Notes: generated by a model not told the origin, from the letters alone. 64,000 nt of DNA from Echinometra lucunter (GCA_029962745.1 CM057171.1:3444682-3508681), one strand, 5' to 3'; positions 36,766 to 47,640 are shown, numbered from the stretch's first letter. Program-made: numbers and translations.

Positions 36766-37737
36766 ACGAAGAGGGTAAGGATGCATGAGGATCATGATAA
36801 TGATCACGATGATGAGGAGGAGGAGGATGACGACAACCAAGAAAAACAGAAGGAAAAAAGATGGTCCACGATGAAGAGGATATGGGACAGTAAAAGAGGA
36901 TTGAGGAATAAGCAAAGTTCTTCTTCTTATTATTTCGTATTACGTTTGCAGCTAAACATACTAAAGTGACAGATTATAGAGGTGGGCGAAGGTGACAATA
37001 GTGCAACAATAAAAAACAATATATTTGGAAGGAAAAGAAGCAAACATGTCCAAAATAGCAAGAGAGAAGCAAAAAAAGGATAAAGCTACATTTTTTGCCG
37101 GTTACCGAAACGCCACTTCCTTCCGCGAATCACCGTTTTCATCACCCAGTTATGCGAGAAATCTTCCAAATTCATGATTTATATCTACTCTTCAGTATCT
37201 CTGATCCATGACAATTCCACACACTTTCACATCCAGCCATCGCCAAGGACCTGTACATCAACACTTGATTACAGTTCATGATATAGGATCGCATTCCAAT
37301 GTTACAACTGTACTAGTTTTGTGGTTACGGTTACTAATAGATTTATATCATTATACAGTAATGAAACGATTTGAGGTGAAACATATTGCATCGATTTGCG
37401 AGCGTGCGGTTGATACTGCTATGAATACTTACATGTATTGAGTGATGGAAGCAAAGATCCCTGGTTGTATGTTTATACAGACAAGTCAATGTCCGTATTT
37501 CGGAAGTACTTTTGTTCCGTCTTTAATTATGTCGCGAAAACCAACGTGATACGATTTAAATGAGAACCTTGATACGTTTGATGTGACGATTTGACAATTA
37601 TTTTTCGCTTACCTGTTTCCTCTATATGCCTTTCACCCATATCACCCAGTCTTCTCTTCCTTTTTTCTGACTTATTCTTACTTATTACATCCTTTTCAAT
37701 TGCAATGTAATGTAAGAATAATTTGTGTTCATATTGT
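36766..37737. other. No supported gene
   Basis: AT-rich to mixed DNA, nothing recognised. Confidence 0.5.
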
Positions 37738-38256
37738 CACTGGCGTAGCCAGGAATTTTCAACAGAGGGAGCAAAGCGACCGAGCGGGAGGAAGGGTGTG
37801 GGAGGGGGGGGGGTGTCCCCCTCCCACGATAGGGAGATTTTTTTTTTAATGCATGAAAAATGGCATTTTCTGCACACTAAAATTCAGTACTAGGGATAAC
37901 TTATAAAAGAAGTGACATATAGGGGGGCCAAGGCGAGGGAGCGAAGCGACCGAGTGGGGGTGGTGTATCCCTCTCCCTCGGTAGGGAGGATTTTTTTAAT
38001 TTGTGCATGAAAATGGCATTTTTCTGCACACTAAACATTCAGTATTAGGGGTAACCCATATGAGAAATGGCATATTTAGTTTTACTTTCATTTCGCAGGG
38101 TAGGGGTGGGGTATGTTATGTGAAGTGGACTCGATGAAAGCTTTTTTGTTTCCTTTTTTTTCATTTTCATTTTAATTTTTTTTTTTTTTTTTTTTGCTCG
38201 CCGATCAACATGGGGGCATGGCCCCCTTGTGCCCCCTCCCCTTAGCTACGCCAGTG
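37738..38256 (+). mobile_element. hAT-like non-autonomous transposon, 519 bp
   Basis: The ends are perfect 12-base inverted repeats: cactggcgtagc at the left and gctacgccagtg at the right. The flanking 8-mers, catattgt (37730-37737) and catatcgt (38257-38264), match at 7 of 8 positions. An 8-bp target duplication is the hallmark of the hAT superfamily. Inside, a block of about 170 bp is tandemly duplicated (agcgaccgag at 37775 and 37945, each followed by tccctc..c..agggag, a T run and catgaaaaatggcatttt-type sequence). There is a long T run near 38170-38196. No transposase is present, so movement would need one in trans. Confidence 0.85.
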
Positions 38257-38378
38257 CATATCGTGTTTCATTGTATTTTTATTCCTTCTACTATACTTTG
38301 CTGTACGTTTAATCGACAACTGTTCCTCTCTCCTTCTCATTCACTCTTTCTGAACCGATGCCTCTTTCGTATTCTCAG

Positions 38379-38607
38379 ATTTTATATTAAAAAGTCTTAT
38401 TTTCACAAAATTGATAAATACAATGATTTTCCTCAATATGAATTGCGCACCATTCACCCAAACGTGACAGAACACAATCCATATGAATTAAAAACAGATC
38501 AAATCACCTGCGTGTATTATTGGTACTTAGACCCAAAATTATACAATAACACGCCATTTTCTAAACGCCCCGTGGAGGTTTCAATACAATTGAATAAAAC
38601 AACATAA
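38379..38607 (+). CDS. Candidate terminal exon, unrecognised protein
   Basis: A pyrimidine-rich stretch ends in ttcgtattctcag (splice-acceptor-like AG at 38377-38378). The frame then stays open for about 75 codons to TAA at 38605-38607. The peptide is of mixed, protein-like composition, with segments KIDKYNDFPQYELRTIHPNV and YYWYLDPKLYNNTPF and three NxT/S glycosylation-type sites (NVT, NNT, NKT). No family is recognised. No matching upstream exon was found in the window, and the hAT-like element ends only 122 bases upstream. It may be a real last exon, a decayed gene piece or chance. Confidence 0.2.
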
Positions 38608-39240
38608 TATTCGAAGAAAAGTAAAATTCTTTCACACCCGGCATCTTTACTTCTTTAAGGGATGCCGTTATGATATTTGTCTTACGGACACGTATACATT
38701 TACATGTCTGTGAGCTAATTCCCGAAAATAATTGTTCGAAGACTTGACGACGATCCCTAAACACTCTTTAAACCTCTTAAATGTCGCCAATTTGTTTCCA
38801 GTCAAGCGCTTTACATGCATTGGCGCTGACAATCGAGCAGTTGCTACTGTTTTGAGAAGAAATTATGTCGATATGCGATCCTCTTGCCTGCATGATGACC
38901 GTATGGCGTTGACAAGAAAATTAGGGGGTAGGAGGTGGGATCATCTCAATTTTCATTTGAATTTGTAACAGCTAGTCTTCTCATTAGAAAGAATTCTCGC
39001 TGAATTGCAATTTGATAGGCCTACTTTAACTGATAGATTGTTCAGATTGCTATGCACATTTGAACGGGTTTTGTGTACATCCTACTTTCTTGCCTATATG
39101 TTCATCCTATATAGGCTCACACTCACCGTCATTACCTTGGCGTAAGAACTGCGTCAGGGACTTGCACGTAATTTTGCGCGTCACGAAAGACCGATATCTC
39201 TTCAAGTAGTGATGACAAAATGTGCATTGTCTTTAATATC
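38608..39240. other. No supported gene
   Basis: The 78-codon frame at 38732-38968 is unrecognised. Nothing else is seen. Confidence 0.45.
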
Positions 39241-39405
39241 AGGGCCCGGCCCGTTTCATAATACTTGTTATCAATAAAAAGTTGCAATAACTGTTATTAG
39301 CTTCTGAAATCGTTGCGACTGATTGGCTGAGAGCAAATTTGTCGTAGAAATGAGGTTACTGTCATAGAAAAGTTGTTACTGATAAGTTTTATGAAACGGG
39401 GCCCT
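39241..39405 (+). mobile_element. Short inverted-repeat element (MITE), 165 bp
   Basis: The left end agggcccggcccgtttcata and right end tatgaaacggggccct are inverted repeats. The core tagcttctgaaatcg..gattggctgagagcaaa is shared, in reverse, with the element nested at 42626-42765. No open frame or transposase. Confidence 0.75.
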
Positions 39406-39924
39406 GGCGTATGGTTTGACTGCCTTCAGAGGATCGATGCACAGGCAATGTCTTATGTCGTTTCCTCTTTTTTCGTTATTTTTGTTTCTCTTTTTCTCCT
39501 CCATATTCTCTCCTAACTTCTCTCTCAAGATATCAAAAGCAAACGGGAAGTGCAAGTTACTGTGTTCTTATAAACAAACTTTGATTTTGAGATTTTTTTG
39601 AAATGTAAAACTGAATATTGTTATTTTGTGAAGCTTTATGTGATTCTTTATGAAATGCGAATTTTTGTTTAAAACTAATATGTTGTAGGCCCATGAAAAT
39701 TAACTTGAAATTAAAAGCTGAACTCATTAAAAAAATAAGAAGTTATACGAAAAGTTAATTTAATTAGGTATGGAAGATCAAATTTCATTTGCAGTTTTGT
39801 TACATGAAAATTTGTAATTTATTTTATGTAAGAGAAAAGAATAAAAACAGAACAAACAAATAAAAATAATAAAAACGTCGCATGTATGAGTAGAGCCTAA
39901 AAGGCCTTACGGCATTTACTAGAC

Positions 39925-40205
39925 CAGGGAAGGCGACATAAATGCTGTTTTTGACGCATGTTGTAAAAAAGACAACGACAACATAGGACAAAAAGTGACT
40001 GCAAATTGTACAGTGCAAATACCGCATTCGATTGCGTTCATGAGTTTTTCAATTACCATGATTACGCCTAGCATGCCTGGGAAGCGATTAGCCCATACCC
40101 CAGTTATACAAAGCAATTTTAACATTGCTGATTTTGGCTTCTCTTTTTGCACGATGTCATTGTCACAATGTGCGTCAAAGAATGCGTCATTTGTTGATAC
40201 ATTCT
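39925..40205. mobile_element. Possible inverted-repeat element
   Basis: tttttgacgcatgttgt near 39946 is inverted as acaatgtgcgtcaaaga near 40165, with facing gacaa/ttgtc motifs inside. Ends are imperfect and no second copy is seen in the window. Confidence 0.35.
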
Positions 40206-41039
40206 CGCGTCAGCAGAATGACTCAACGTGTGTAAAGGGCATGGGAGAAAAATACAGTTCTTGAAAGGTTTTCAAACTTTAAACTTCAACTCGGCGTTTC
40301 CTTCAAAGGAAACAGTAGACCAATGCACTTTTGAATGGTAGAGCCTAAAGGCACCATCCGCTGGTATGACGATCTTACAAACACTGCCATATTTCTGCGT
40401 AGAACCATAAAGTGCATTTACCCTACATTACACAGCAACAGAACTGGAATAAACAGAAGTTCATGAATCAAGAGAGAATTATTCTCGATTAGCTTTCTTC
40501 CTAAATTTATCCTTTGACGCACCCATAGCTCTGTCACTATGGTAACAAAGCGCAATTGTTATTTATCACCTGCTTGTTGTTTTGATACATCATAAATATT
40601 CTACATAATATCACACAATTATTGTATCAAGATTCATAACTTCGTGAATTTGTTTTCTTAAAAACTAACTCTTAATTTATCGTCGACAAGGAAGGGGATC
40701 GATACGGATTGAAAGTCAGTTTCACAACACTGCATGCAAAGAGATGACTTAAGGAAAGACGCTCTGGAAGAAATCGGCCGTTTACAACGCAATGATTTGT
40801 GACGGGCGCACATTTCGCTTGCCCCCAGGAGGAGGGTTTGCTCGTTGCAAAGGTTAAGATACGAAACTGCATTAGGTAACACATCAGCGAAGAAGTTCAG
40901 GGTGTCCCGTAATAACCCCGTTGAAGAAAAATTAATGGTGCTGAATATGAATCTAATGGCGCTGATAATGGAGATGATGATGATGTATTTCACTTACTGA
41001 TATTTGATAATTAAATTATTTAATCAGGTCGATGAAAAA
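40206..41039. other. No supported gene
   Basis: The 111-codon minus frame 40658-40993 has no recognised motif. An imperfect X-box-like gtcactatggtaac lies near 40535. Confidence 0.45.
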
Positions 41040-41165
41040 AAACCATAATTTTTACCATTACTGTTATTTTATTGATTTTATGTTTTGGACTATTGTGTAC
41101 ATGTATAAATGCTTATGTTTTGTTAAAAATGGTGAATAAACAACTTGAACTTGGAGATGCTACTG
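41040..41165 (+). repeat. LINE-like 3' end remnant
   Basis: The T-rich segment ending tgaataaacaacttgaactt resembles a LINE 3' terminus. No coding residues remain. Confidence 0.3.
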
Positions 41166-41229
41166 AGAGTGATTCTCAGCACATATATTGCGCCCTTTTC
41201 AATAAAATGGATCACTCTTTTCCTTCCCT

Positions 41230-41300
41230 CGCCCCCCCCCCCTCTTATTTTTTTATATTTATTTCTTCTTCCTTTTTCTTTTCTTTCTTTCTTCGCTTAG
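41230..41300. repeat. C run and CT/TTC-rich tract
   Basis: Ten C near 41232, then T/C-rich sequence. Confidence 0.75.
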
Positions 41301-41413
41301 TAGTCCCATCTTATCTCTTTTATTTTGACGACTGTGTGGAAAAATACATGATGTGTATAAAAAAGAAGTATCTTGAAAAGCGGCAAGATTGGCCATCTTT
41401 TGCGATTCAATAA

Positions 41414-41766
41414 GGTGTCGTGGTTTAGTGGATATGTCACCGGACTGTAGATCTCGTGGTCCGAGTTCAAATCCCGGCGCGGCACTAGTGTCATTTGGCA
41501 TGATATGAATCTACATTTGCCACTCTCCACCCAGGTGTTAAGTGGGTACCCGGTAGGATGCGAAAGTCATTGTGAATTGTTTAGCATTGTGTGCGCCTGC
41601 AAAAGGCGCCTGGATGGAATGCTCCCTAGGGAGTGGAGAAGGTGCATACATTGTATGCGGGCAAGCCTGAATCCGATGACCGGGGTAATAATATTTCTGT
41701 AAAGCGCTTAGAGACTTTCTTGGAGATGTTCTAGGCGCTATATAAATCCAGAATATTAGTGTTATT
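41414..41766 (+). repeat. tRNA-derived SINE, family B, near full length
   Basis: The head ggtgtcgtggtttagtggat..gagttcaaatcccggcg has A- and B-box positions, and gtgtcg/cggcac could still form an acceptor stem. The body continues ctacatttgccactctccac, gtgggtacccggtaggatgc, gcgcctgcaaaaggcgcctg and ctccctagggagtgga, ending aaagcgcttagagac..aggcgctatataaat. It is the reference copy for the partial relatives at 3030-3160, 42412-42830 and 57718-58130. Confidence 0.85.
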
Positions 41767-42149
41767 AATTCAACATTGGTGTCTATGTACTGTTGTTTGT
41801 TGATTTTTTTTTCTAAACACTGTGTACCAAATTTGAACCCCTGTGTATGACGCAATGAAAAGTTCTCATTCGGCATGTTCGGAGAAACGAGTGCATACGT
41901 CAAAATGGAATCAGGGCACATGCCCTGGGCTCCGTCTATAATTATACAGGTCTATTACCTAACAGACTCCTGCCTGTCATACTTATCATTACATCATTAA
42001 CAACAACAACCATGACGTTGCTTTGTGGGCGGTTATTTTTTAACATAAACGAAAGATCAGTTATGTCATTATGAGCTTGAATAATGCAACTCGAGTGAAA
42101 CCAGACCTACGTGTTAATGATAACATGATACAAATAATATAGCAAAAAC

Positions 42150-42310
42150 AAATTTTACAAATTAATTGTTAATAGGCCTTGACAGGCCTATGGCCTTTGC
42201 AAATCCCACACATCTGTATTTCCTGTATGTTATGCCTGTATAAGCTATGTATGTATATGTTTTGTATTATGCAAATTTGAAATAAATGAATTGAAATTGA
42301 AATTGAAATA
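42150..42310 (+). repeat. LINE-like 3' end with short tail repeats
   Basis: ctgtataagctatgtatgta..gcaaatttgaaataaatg is followed by three gaaatt-type tail units (42285-42307). This matches LINE 3' ends in form. No reverse-transcriptase residues are preserved. Confidence 0.5.
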
Positions 42311-42411
42311 TACGAAACGAGTACATTGATAATCTGAAAACTGTATTTTAACAGATGTGTAGCAATGTGATGGTGATTCACACTGGGGAGCCGATTTCTA
42401 ATGTCAGTAGA

Positions 42412-42830
42412 GATGGTGTGGTGTAGCGGTTCATTCCCTTAAACCCCTCAGTCGACGGGTTTTGCTTCGAATCCCAGTCCGACACAAATAACGTCTTTTG
42501 GCAATACATTAATTTATGTTTGTCACCCTTAATTAACCCACATTTTAATGGGTACCCGGTATACGGCCGCGAACATCAATGTGGTCAGAATATCACCGGT
42601 TTCACTTGTAAAATGACGCAGAACTAGGGGGGCGTTTCATGAAACAATTAGTCGGTGGTTTTCACCGACTATTTTGCTTTCAGCCAATCAGATGCAAGTA
42701 TTTTCAGTAGCTTATAACATTTGTCAGTGATTTTCACCGACAAAACTCTTCATGAAACGCTCCCCAGAATGCTTCCCAGGGAAAGTAGATGGTGCACATT
42801 ATGTGTGGAACAGTAATTGAACCCAATAAC
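42412..42830 (+). repeat. Degenerate family B SINE split by a nested element
   Basis: The head gtgtagcggttc..gcttcgaatccca (B box) and the body tgtttgtcaccctt..cattttaatgggtacccggta follow the order of the 41.4 kb SINE. After the nested insertion, gaatgcttcccagggaaagt..ggtgcaca resumes where that SINE has gaatgctccctagggagtgg..ggtgcata. The insertion therefore post-dates this SINE. Confidence 0.7.
42626..42765 (-). mobile_element. Nested short inverted-repeat element, 140 bp
   Basis: The ends aggggggcgtttcatgaa and ttcatgaaacgctcccc are inverted repeats. Internal gtcggtggttttcaccgac and gtcagtgattttcaccgac pair with each other as well. The core tttcagccaatcagatgcaa is the reverse of the core in the 39241-39405 element. 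It interrupts a family B SINE, with possible cagaa duplications at both borders. Confidence 0.75.
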
Positions 42831-43797
42831 CCGATTTTGATTTTGTATGTACAGGCATTTTATATTGCATCATCATGATCATTGTAAATGAATCTGCAAT
42901 TCGGCCACCCGGCCACAAAAGATTTGTTTTTATCAATAAACCGATTTAATAAGAATGAAATAATAACAATAATGATAACCCGGGTAACAGCAATACAATG
43001 AAAAGTGCTCAGAAACGTAGAATTATGGAAATAACTCCTATCATCATTTTCAAATATATCTATATGTATTAAAGATATGTAGCAATTAGATGGTGATCTA
43101 TACACTAGCCAGTCTAACAGCCAAAGAAGAAATTCAGTTTCGACAGAAAATCTATCAGACTCGGTTTGAAGGCGAAGACAAAAAAAAAGAAAAAAGAAAA
43201 AAAAAAAAAAAGAGCTCACCATTGGACCAACATAACCCCCTTATGTAACCGTTGGATATTTATTAAAGGTAATAAATCAAACGGATTCGTCTTCTGTTTA
43301 AATTGTTTGATCTAGCAGTTGAAATACGGAAAAAGATGAATTTGTCAAGGAGTTCCCAAAATTTGTTGTTTTTCATTGTCTTTAAAGTTCTCGCTTTGGT
43401 CACATGACAACTGAATCAACCAGAAACGCCATAATTTAGACACATGTACTTCATTTTAGCCCATGATGTGTCACTTTGTCTAATGCATGACTCCTGAGGA
43501 AAAGAATATTTTTACTTTCTCACATTATTCGTCGGAGAAACACGCAATCGCGGAACAGGATAATAAAAGATTCACAGGAATAATGATTTATATCTGTTCA
43601 GGGAAATCCCAAGTCCAATTGAAATAGGTTTCGCGAAAAGGAAAAAAATTCGTCCATTTTGTAGTCAACATGTTCAACATGATCAATGCACAATTTTCAA
43701 ATCATCGAACATTGCATTGAACAAACAAATTTGACCAAAATGAATAAATATTTTAAACCAGATAGAGCGGACTCGACTTCGTATGATGAATCATGCT
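42831..43797. other. No supported gene
   Basis: Holds a 22-base A-rich run near 43180-43211. The 120-codon minus frame 42860-43222 depends on this run and is not supported. Confidence 0.5.
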
Positions 43798-43935
43798 ATG
43801 GGCGTCAATCCGTATCATAATTGGGAGGGGGCATGCACACACTAAAGATTTGCAGATAAGCAAAAAAGGGGGTCCTTGGCTAAAAAAAATTTGCCGAAAA
43901 GCAGAAAAAAAACAAGGAAACGCAAGAACAGACAA
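43798..43935 (+). repeat. Element end of a dispersed family
   Basis: tatgggcgtcaatccgtatc..ataattgggagggggca resembles the reverse complement of 63780-63846 (ggggcgtcaatcctttt..atatttgggaagggg). The outer end is shared; the other end of each copy was not located. Confidence 0.45.
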
Positions 43936-44029
43936 ACTATTCCTCTCTCATGACTGGTAACATAGATGCTGATCCTACATGTTATAAACACCCCAAAAGT
44001 GCATTAGCACAATGAAAAAAAATATCATA

Positions 44030-44370
44030 AACAAGCCGAAAGCATGGCAACCCCAAGTAAATGCCCACACAGGCGTCGTTTATCGGTCGATATGTGATAA
44101 TCTTATTTTTCAAACAGATAAGCGCGGGAGATCATTAATTTTCGTCACCTCTGTCTCGACCAATCACGTCACAACACTCCCAGCGCAGGACATCGCCCTA
44201 ATTCGACAACAAGGCCGATTATGAACGAAGCCTCCCTCGGGACCGTTTGGAAGACACCAGATCTAGTCCCGGAGGTGTTCGGAGAACATCGGGTCATTGT
44301 CTGATGAGGTATCGGGTATCGTCGGCCAGGGCGTAAAGGTGGGTTAGTGCCATAGTCGATAATTGGCGCC
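44030..44370 (+). promoter_or_regulatory. CpG-richer block with CCAAT and CRE-like motifs
   Basis: GC and CpG are above background. gaccaatcacgtcac (44158-44172) places a CCAAT box directly beside a cacgtca CRE-like core, an arrangement found in some promoters. There is no TATA box, transcript or following exon to confirm it. Confidence 0.2.
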
Positions 44371-44671
44371 AAGATGTGTTCGCGATGCTTTTTTTATTGG
44401 TTTAAAGGTAATGTATCAGGTGTATTTACATCATTAGGTTCTCGTGTTTATAGGTTCGTTTGTTTATATTTCATTATGTGTTTATTTTCTCCTGTTTTTT
44501 TTTTATTGTTTGTTCATGACTCTTACTATTGCTGTAATTGCTGTGGTTGTTTTTGTTTTATATACGATGAATCTAAATAGAGAATATTGCACTTTCACGG
44601 GTTTCTTTATTTTTAAAACAAATTTCATCATATACGGTTTATTCCTAATTTTTTTTTTAGGGAGACGTTAT

Positions 44672-44700
44672 CTAGCCCTCCTTTTTACAAGGAGGGCTAG
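44672..44700. other. Perfect 12-bp-arm hairpin
   Basis: ctagccctcctt (44672-44683) and aaggagggctag (44689-44700) pair perfectly around tttac. The hairpin sits just before the tandem duplication at 44706. It is not followed by a T run, so a bacterial-style terminator reading is not supported. Confidence 0.75.
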
Positions 44701-44705
44701 GAAAA

Positions 44706-44902
44706 TAGACCATTTTGAATTTGTAATAAGTATATCTCTTCAGAAGTGAATAGAAATGTGTTCTGTGTTCCGTGCAAATACCATTCTTGTGAAAAGAAGG
44801 GAAGCAAAATACACTACTTTTAATTTGTAACGAAATATATATTTTCAGAATTGACTAGGAAAGTGTGCAGTGTCCAGTGCAAATGCCATTTTCTGGAAAA
44901 GC
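44706..44902. repeat. Diverged 105-bp tandem duplication
   Basis: Two copies (about 44706-44800 and 44810-44902) share aatttgtaa, cttcagaa, gaa..gtg, gtgcaaat.cca and gaaaag in the same order. Identity is roughly three quarters by eye. Confidence 0.7.
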
Positions 44903-46649
44903 TAAAAGTTCTTATCAAGTTGATAATCCTCAAATCTCATACCAGATGCCTGTGTTCATGTACAATTAGTCTAACTTTCCCATTTACTTTGGAACAGTTT
45001 CTTTCACATCATATGACCAGAACTCCAGTTTATCTTTGATAAATTTATTATCATGATTATGTTACTAATAATCCTATATTGCATATAATAACAACTTTTC
45101 AAAAAGAGTATGAAGTTTTAAAGGTTAGAGGATTTTGAAGGCTAAACAATTTTACGCAATGAAAGTAACCATTTATGAATCAATGTCAAAGAAGTTTGCG
45201 ATAACTGCTTAATCATAATCAATTACGATTGCGATTATATACATGAAAGCATTTATGAAATAGAAAAAAGGGGATACAAGGCGTTTATACTCATCAAGTT
45301 TTAGTGAGGTGAAAGACCGATTTGTCGTTTGATATCAGGGATGATCGCAGGCAAGGGTGGGGATGATAAAGGCTCTTGTATTATGGTCGTGAGTTTACTT
45401 CAGAATCTTTATCTTATCATGTTTTCCAGACGAGTATGACTTTCGGTAACCAAACTACATCTGTCGTCTGCTGAGTTAACTTAGCATTTCTCAAAGTCTT
45501 TACCGCCCATAAAGTTCTATCGTCCTTGTTTTGTTTGTTTTCTTTTTTATGTCTTCTTTATTATTATTATCATTTCCCACCCACTATTGTCATCTATCTC
45601 TCTCTCTCTGTCTGTCTGTCTGTCTCCTTCCCTCCCTTTCCATCTTTATCTATCTCTATCTATCTATCTATTTATCTATCCTTATATCAGTTTAATATGT
45701 ATATATTGCTTGTTTGATGCGTCGGCATTTTACTACCAATTCAAATGCAAATTTCATTTGAAACAGTCAGTGTTTGAAAGATTTATAAATTTCATTCTAT
45801 TATACTTACTTTCACAGGTGCCAAGTTGATTTTTTTTAATGGAAAACAATTTGTCACAATCATAATTTTCGAAGAAATCTTTTGTCCAAAAGGAAAATAC
45901 TATACCACATTATGAGTTGGCAAATCTGCACCAACAAAATAAGTCGGTCGCTCCTAATTCGTCGGCAATTGAGCGCTTGATTTTCAGCTTCCTTTCGCCC
46001 TCCTTCTATAGAGCTAGAAAGCCCTGCTAAACAAACCTTGGAAAGATGGGAGATTACGGGACGCTGATCCCGGTCCAGTTTCTGTGTAAGACAACTCAAT
46101 CCGCGATCGCTAGCGGATGCAGCGAAATCCGCCCCGGATTGAGTTTCAGCAACCACACGGTGAAGTGTAAAAAGTAATGGGGGAGGGGTAGAAAAAAAGG
46201 GGGAATATAAAGAACATTACGGGTAAGTAAAAAAGAAAAAATATAGTGTTTTGATTATTATGTTCTAATTCACTCACAGAGTTTCAGAATTGAACAGACA
46301 TTACAGATATTAAAATATGTCTGTTTTCCAACATTTTAAGCTTATGCGCTGCTTTTACCATCATGACCGTGTTTATAGTTTGCTCTTTTGTGTGTGTGTG
46401 TGTGTTCGTTATTCTTTCAAAAGTAATTCGAGCCGTTTTCCTCTCTATTTTTTTTTTTTTGGGGGGGGCAATCAAATCAAATATTTTTTTTTTTTTAAAT
46501 AATGAAATAATATGATTATTTGCATCAATGCTCGAAAGATTATAACCACACCAGCTAACCCGATAACATGTTTCTGCTCCACCTCGCCCAACTCCTTTCT
46601 ATCAAATGACATTTACATTTTTTCCTAGCCCCATAAATGAAATATACCC
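44903..46649. other. No supported gene; CT/TCTA tract and CpG patch
   Basis: TCTG/TCTA microsatellite at about 45595-45680. At 45950-46150 there is a CpG-richer patch with an 11-bp inverted repeat, aactcaatccg (46093-46103) and cggattgagtt (46135-46145). A minus-strand frame reads through it without recognised homology. A GT run lies at 46390-46405 and a T/G homopolymer junction at 46448-46468. Confidence 0.5.
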
Positions 46650-47115
46650 ATCTGCTGTATGTGTTGGTAGCTTTGTCCCTTTCTACCAACATCACCAAAT
46701 TTTATTTACCCCTCCACCATCATGACCATGTCCACCGTGGTTCCGAGGATGGCCTCTTTTTACAAAATGGCATTTACCGTTCAACCGTGTTTGTTGTTGG
46801 CCCCCTCTACCAATACCCTTGTATTGGTAGGATTGCCCCTTCTACCAAATGACATTTACCCCTCCATCTTGTTTGTTGGGAGGATTGTTCCTTTTTACAA
46901 AATGACATTTACTATCAACCGTGTTTGTTGTTGGCCCTCTCTCCCAATACCCCTGTATTGGTAGGATTGCCCCCTTCTACCATATGACATTTACCGTTCA
47001 ACCGTGTTTGTTGTTGGTCCCCTCTACCAATACCCCTGTATTGGTAGGATTGCCCCCTTCTACCAAATGACATTTACCCCTCTACCGTGTTTGTTGGTAG
47101 GATTGGCCCCATTCC
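46650..47115. repeat. Composite minisatellite, 51- and 83-bp units
   Basis: Units centre on ttctaccaaatgacatttac, then caaccgtgtttgttg and ggtaggattgccccc. The tcaaccgtg landmark lies at 46781, 46915 and 46998, giving spacings of 134 and 83. This fits alternating 51-bp units and 83-bp units carrying an extra 32-bp insert. That insert contains a hairpin, taccaatac-ccct-gtattggta, seen at 46808-46829, 46942-46963 (one mismatch) and 47025-47046. Open frames across it are by-products. Confidence 0.85.
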
Positions 47116-47448
47116 TTGATCCATGTCCGCACCCCTCTGCCAACTCGATTGCTCTCCAAGTCCTTGTGCTCGGGCGCGATGACAGAGAGCCACGAATCGT
47201 TTCTTGGCAATGGTTATCTTGTGGTCAAAAGTCTTTTTTTTCTGAAGACTTCCCATCCACCCCTTTGAAAGCCGAGCTCCCCCAAATCTCGAACGTTTTT
47301 CGATGACCTGCCCCGATTACCCTTCCTGCGACTGATCCCAGTCGCTCAGTCTAAGAAAATCAGGGACAAAATTATGATCTCTTACTTCAGCCTGTTCGCT
47401 TTTTGAGAGACAGCGAGAGAGAGAGGTTGAGGAGGTGGAGCGAGGGAA

Positions 47449-47640
47449 GGGGGGGGGGGGGGGGAGGAGGAAGAGATTCTAAGTTCCTAAGTCTAAGAAA
47501 ACAAGGGATTAAACTATGATCAGAGAGAGGGGGGAGGGAGGGAGAAGAAGAAGAAGAAGAAGAAGAAGAAGAAGAAGAAGAAGAAAGAGATAGAGGGGAG
47601 AAGAGAGGGATGGAGAATGGAGAAGGGGAGAAGGAGGGCG
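47449..47640. repeat. G run and purine tract with (GAA)n
   Basis: A 16-base G run (47449-47464), then GA-rich sequence with about 16 AGA units at 47539-47586. Nearly all purine on the plus strand. Confidence 0.9.

Noticed and set aside
36523..36969. Polyhistidine and polymethionine frames
   Set aside because: They translate the ATG array and its flanks; there is no start context, motif or splice signal.
41414..41486. Functional tRNA gene
   Set aside because: An acceptor-like stem exists, but the segment continues into a SINE body found at three other places in the window.
44672..44700. Rho-independent terminator
   Set aside because: The hairpin is not followed by a T run, and the window shows no bacterial gene organisation.
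45860..46156. Minus-strand frame with a donor-like aaggtttg
   Set aside because: An inverted repeat explains part of the pattern, and no partner exon or homology was found.
46650..47115. CRISPR array
   Set aside because: The repeating units run together without unique spacers of constant length, and no cas-like frame is nearby.
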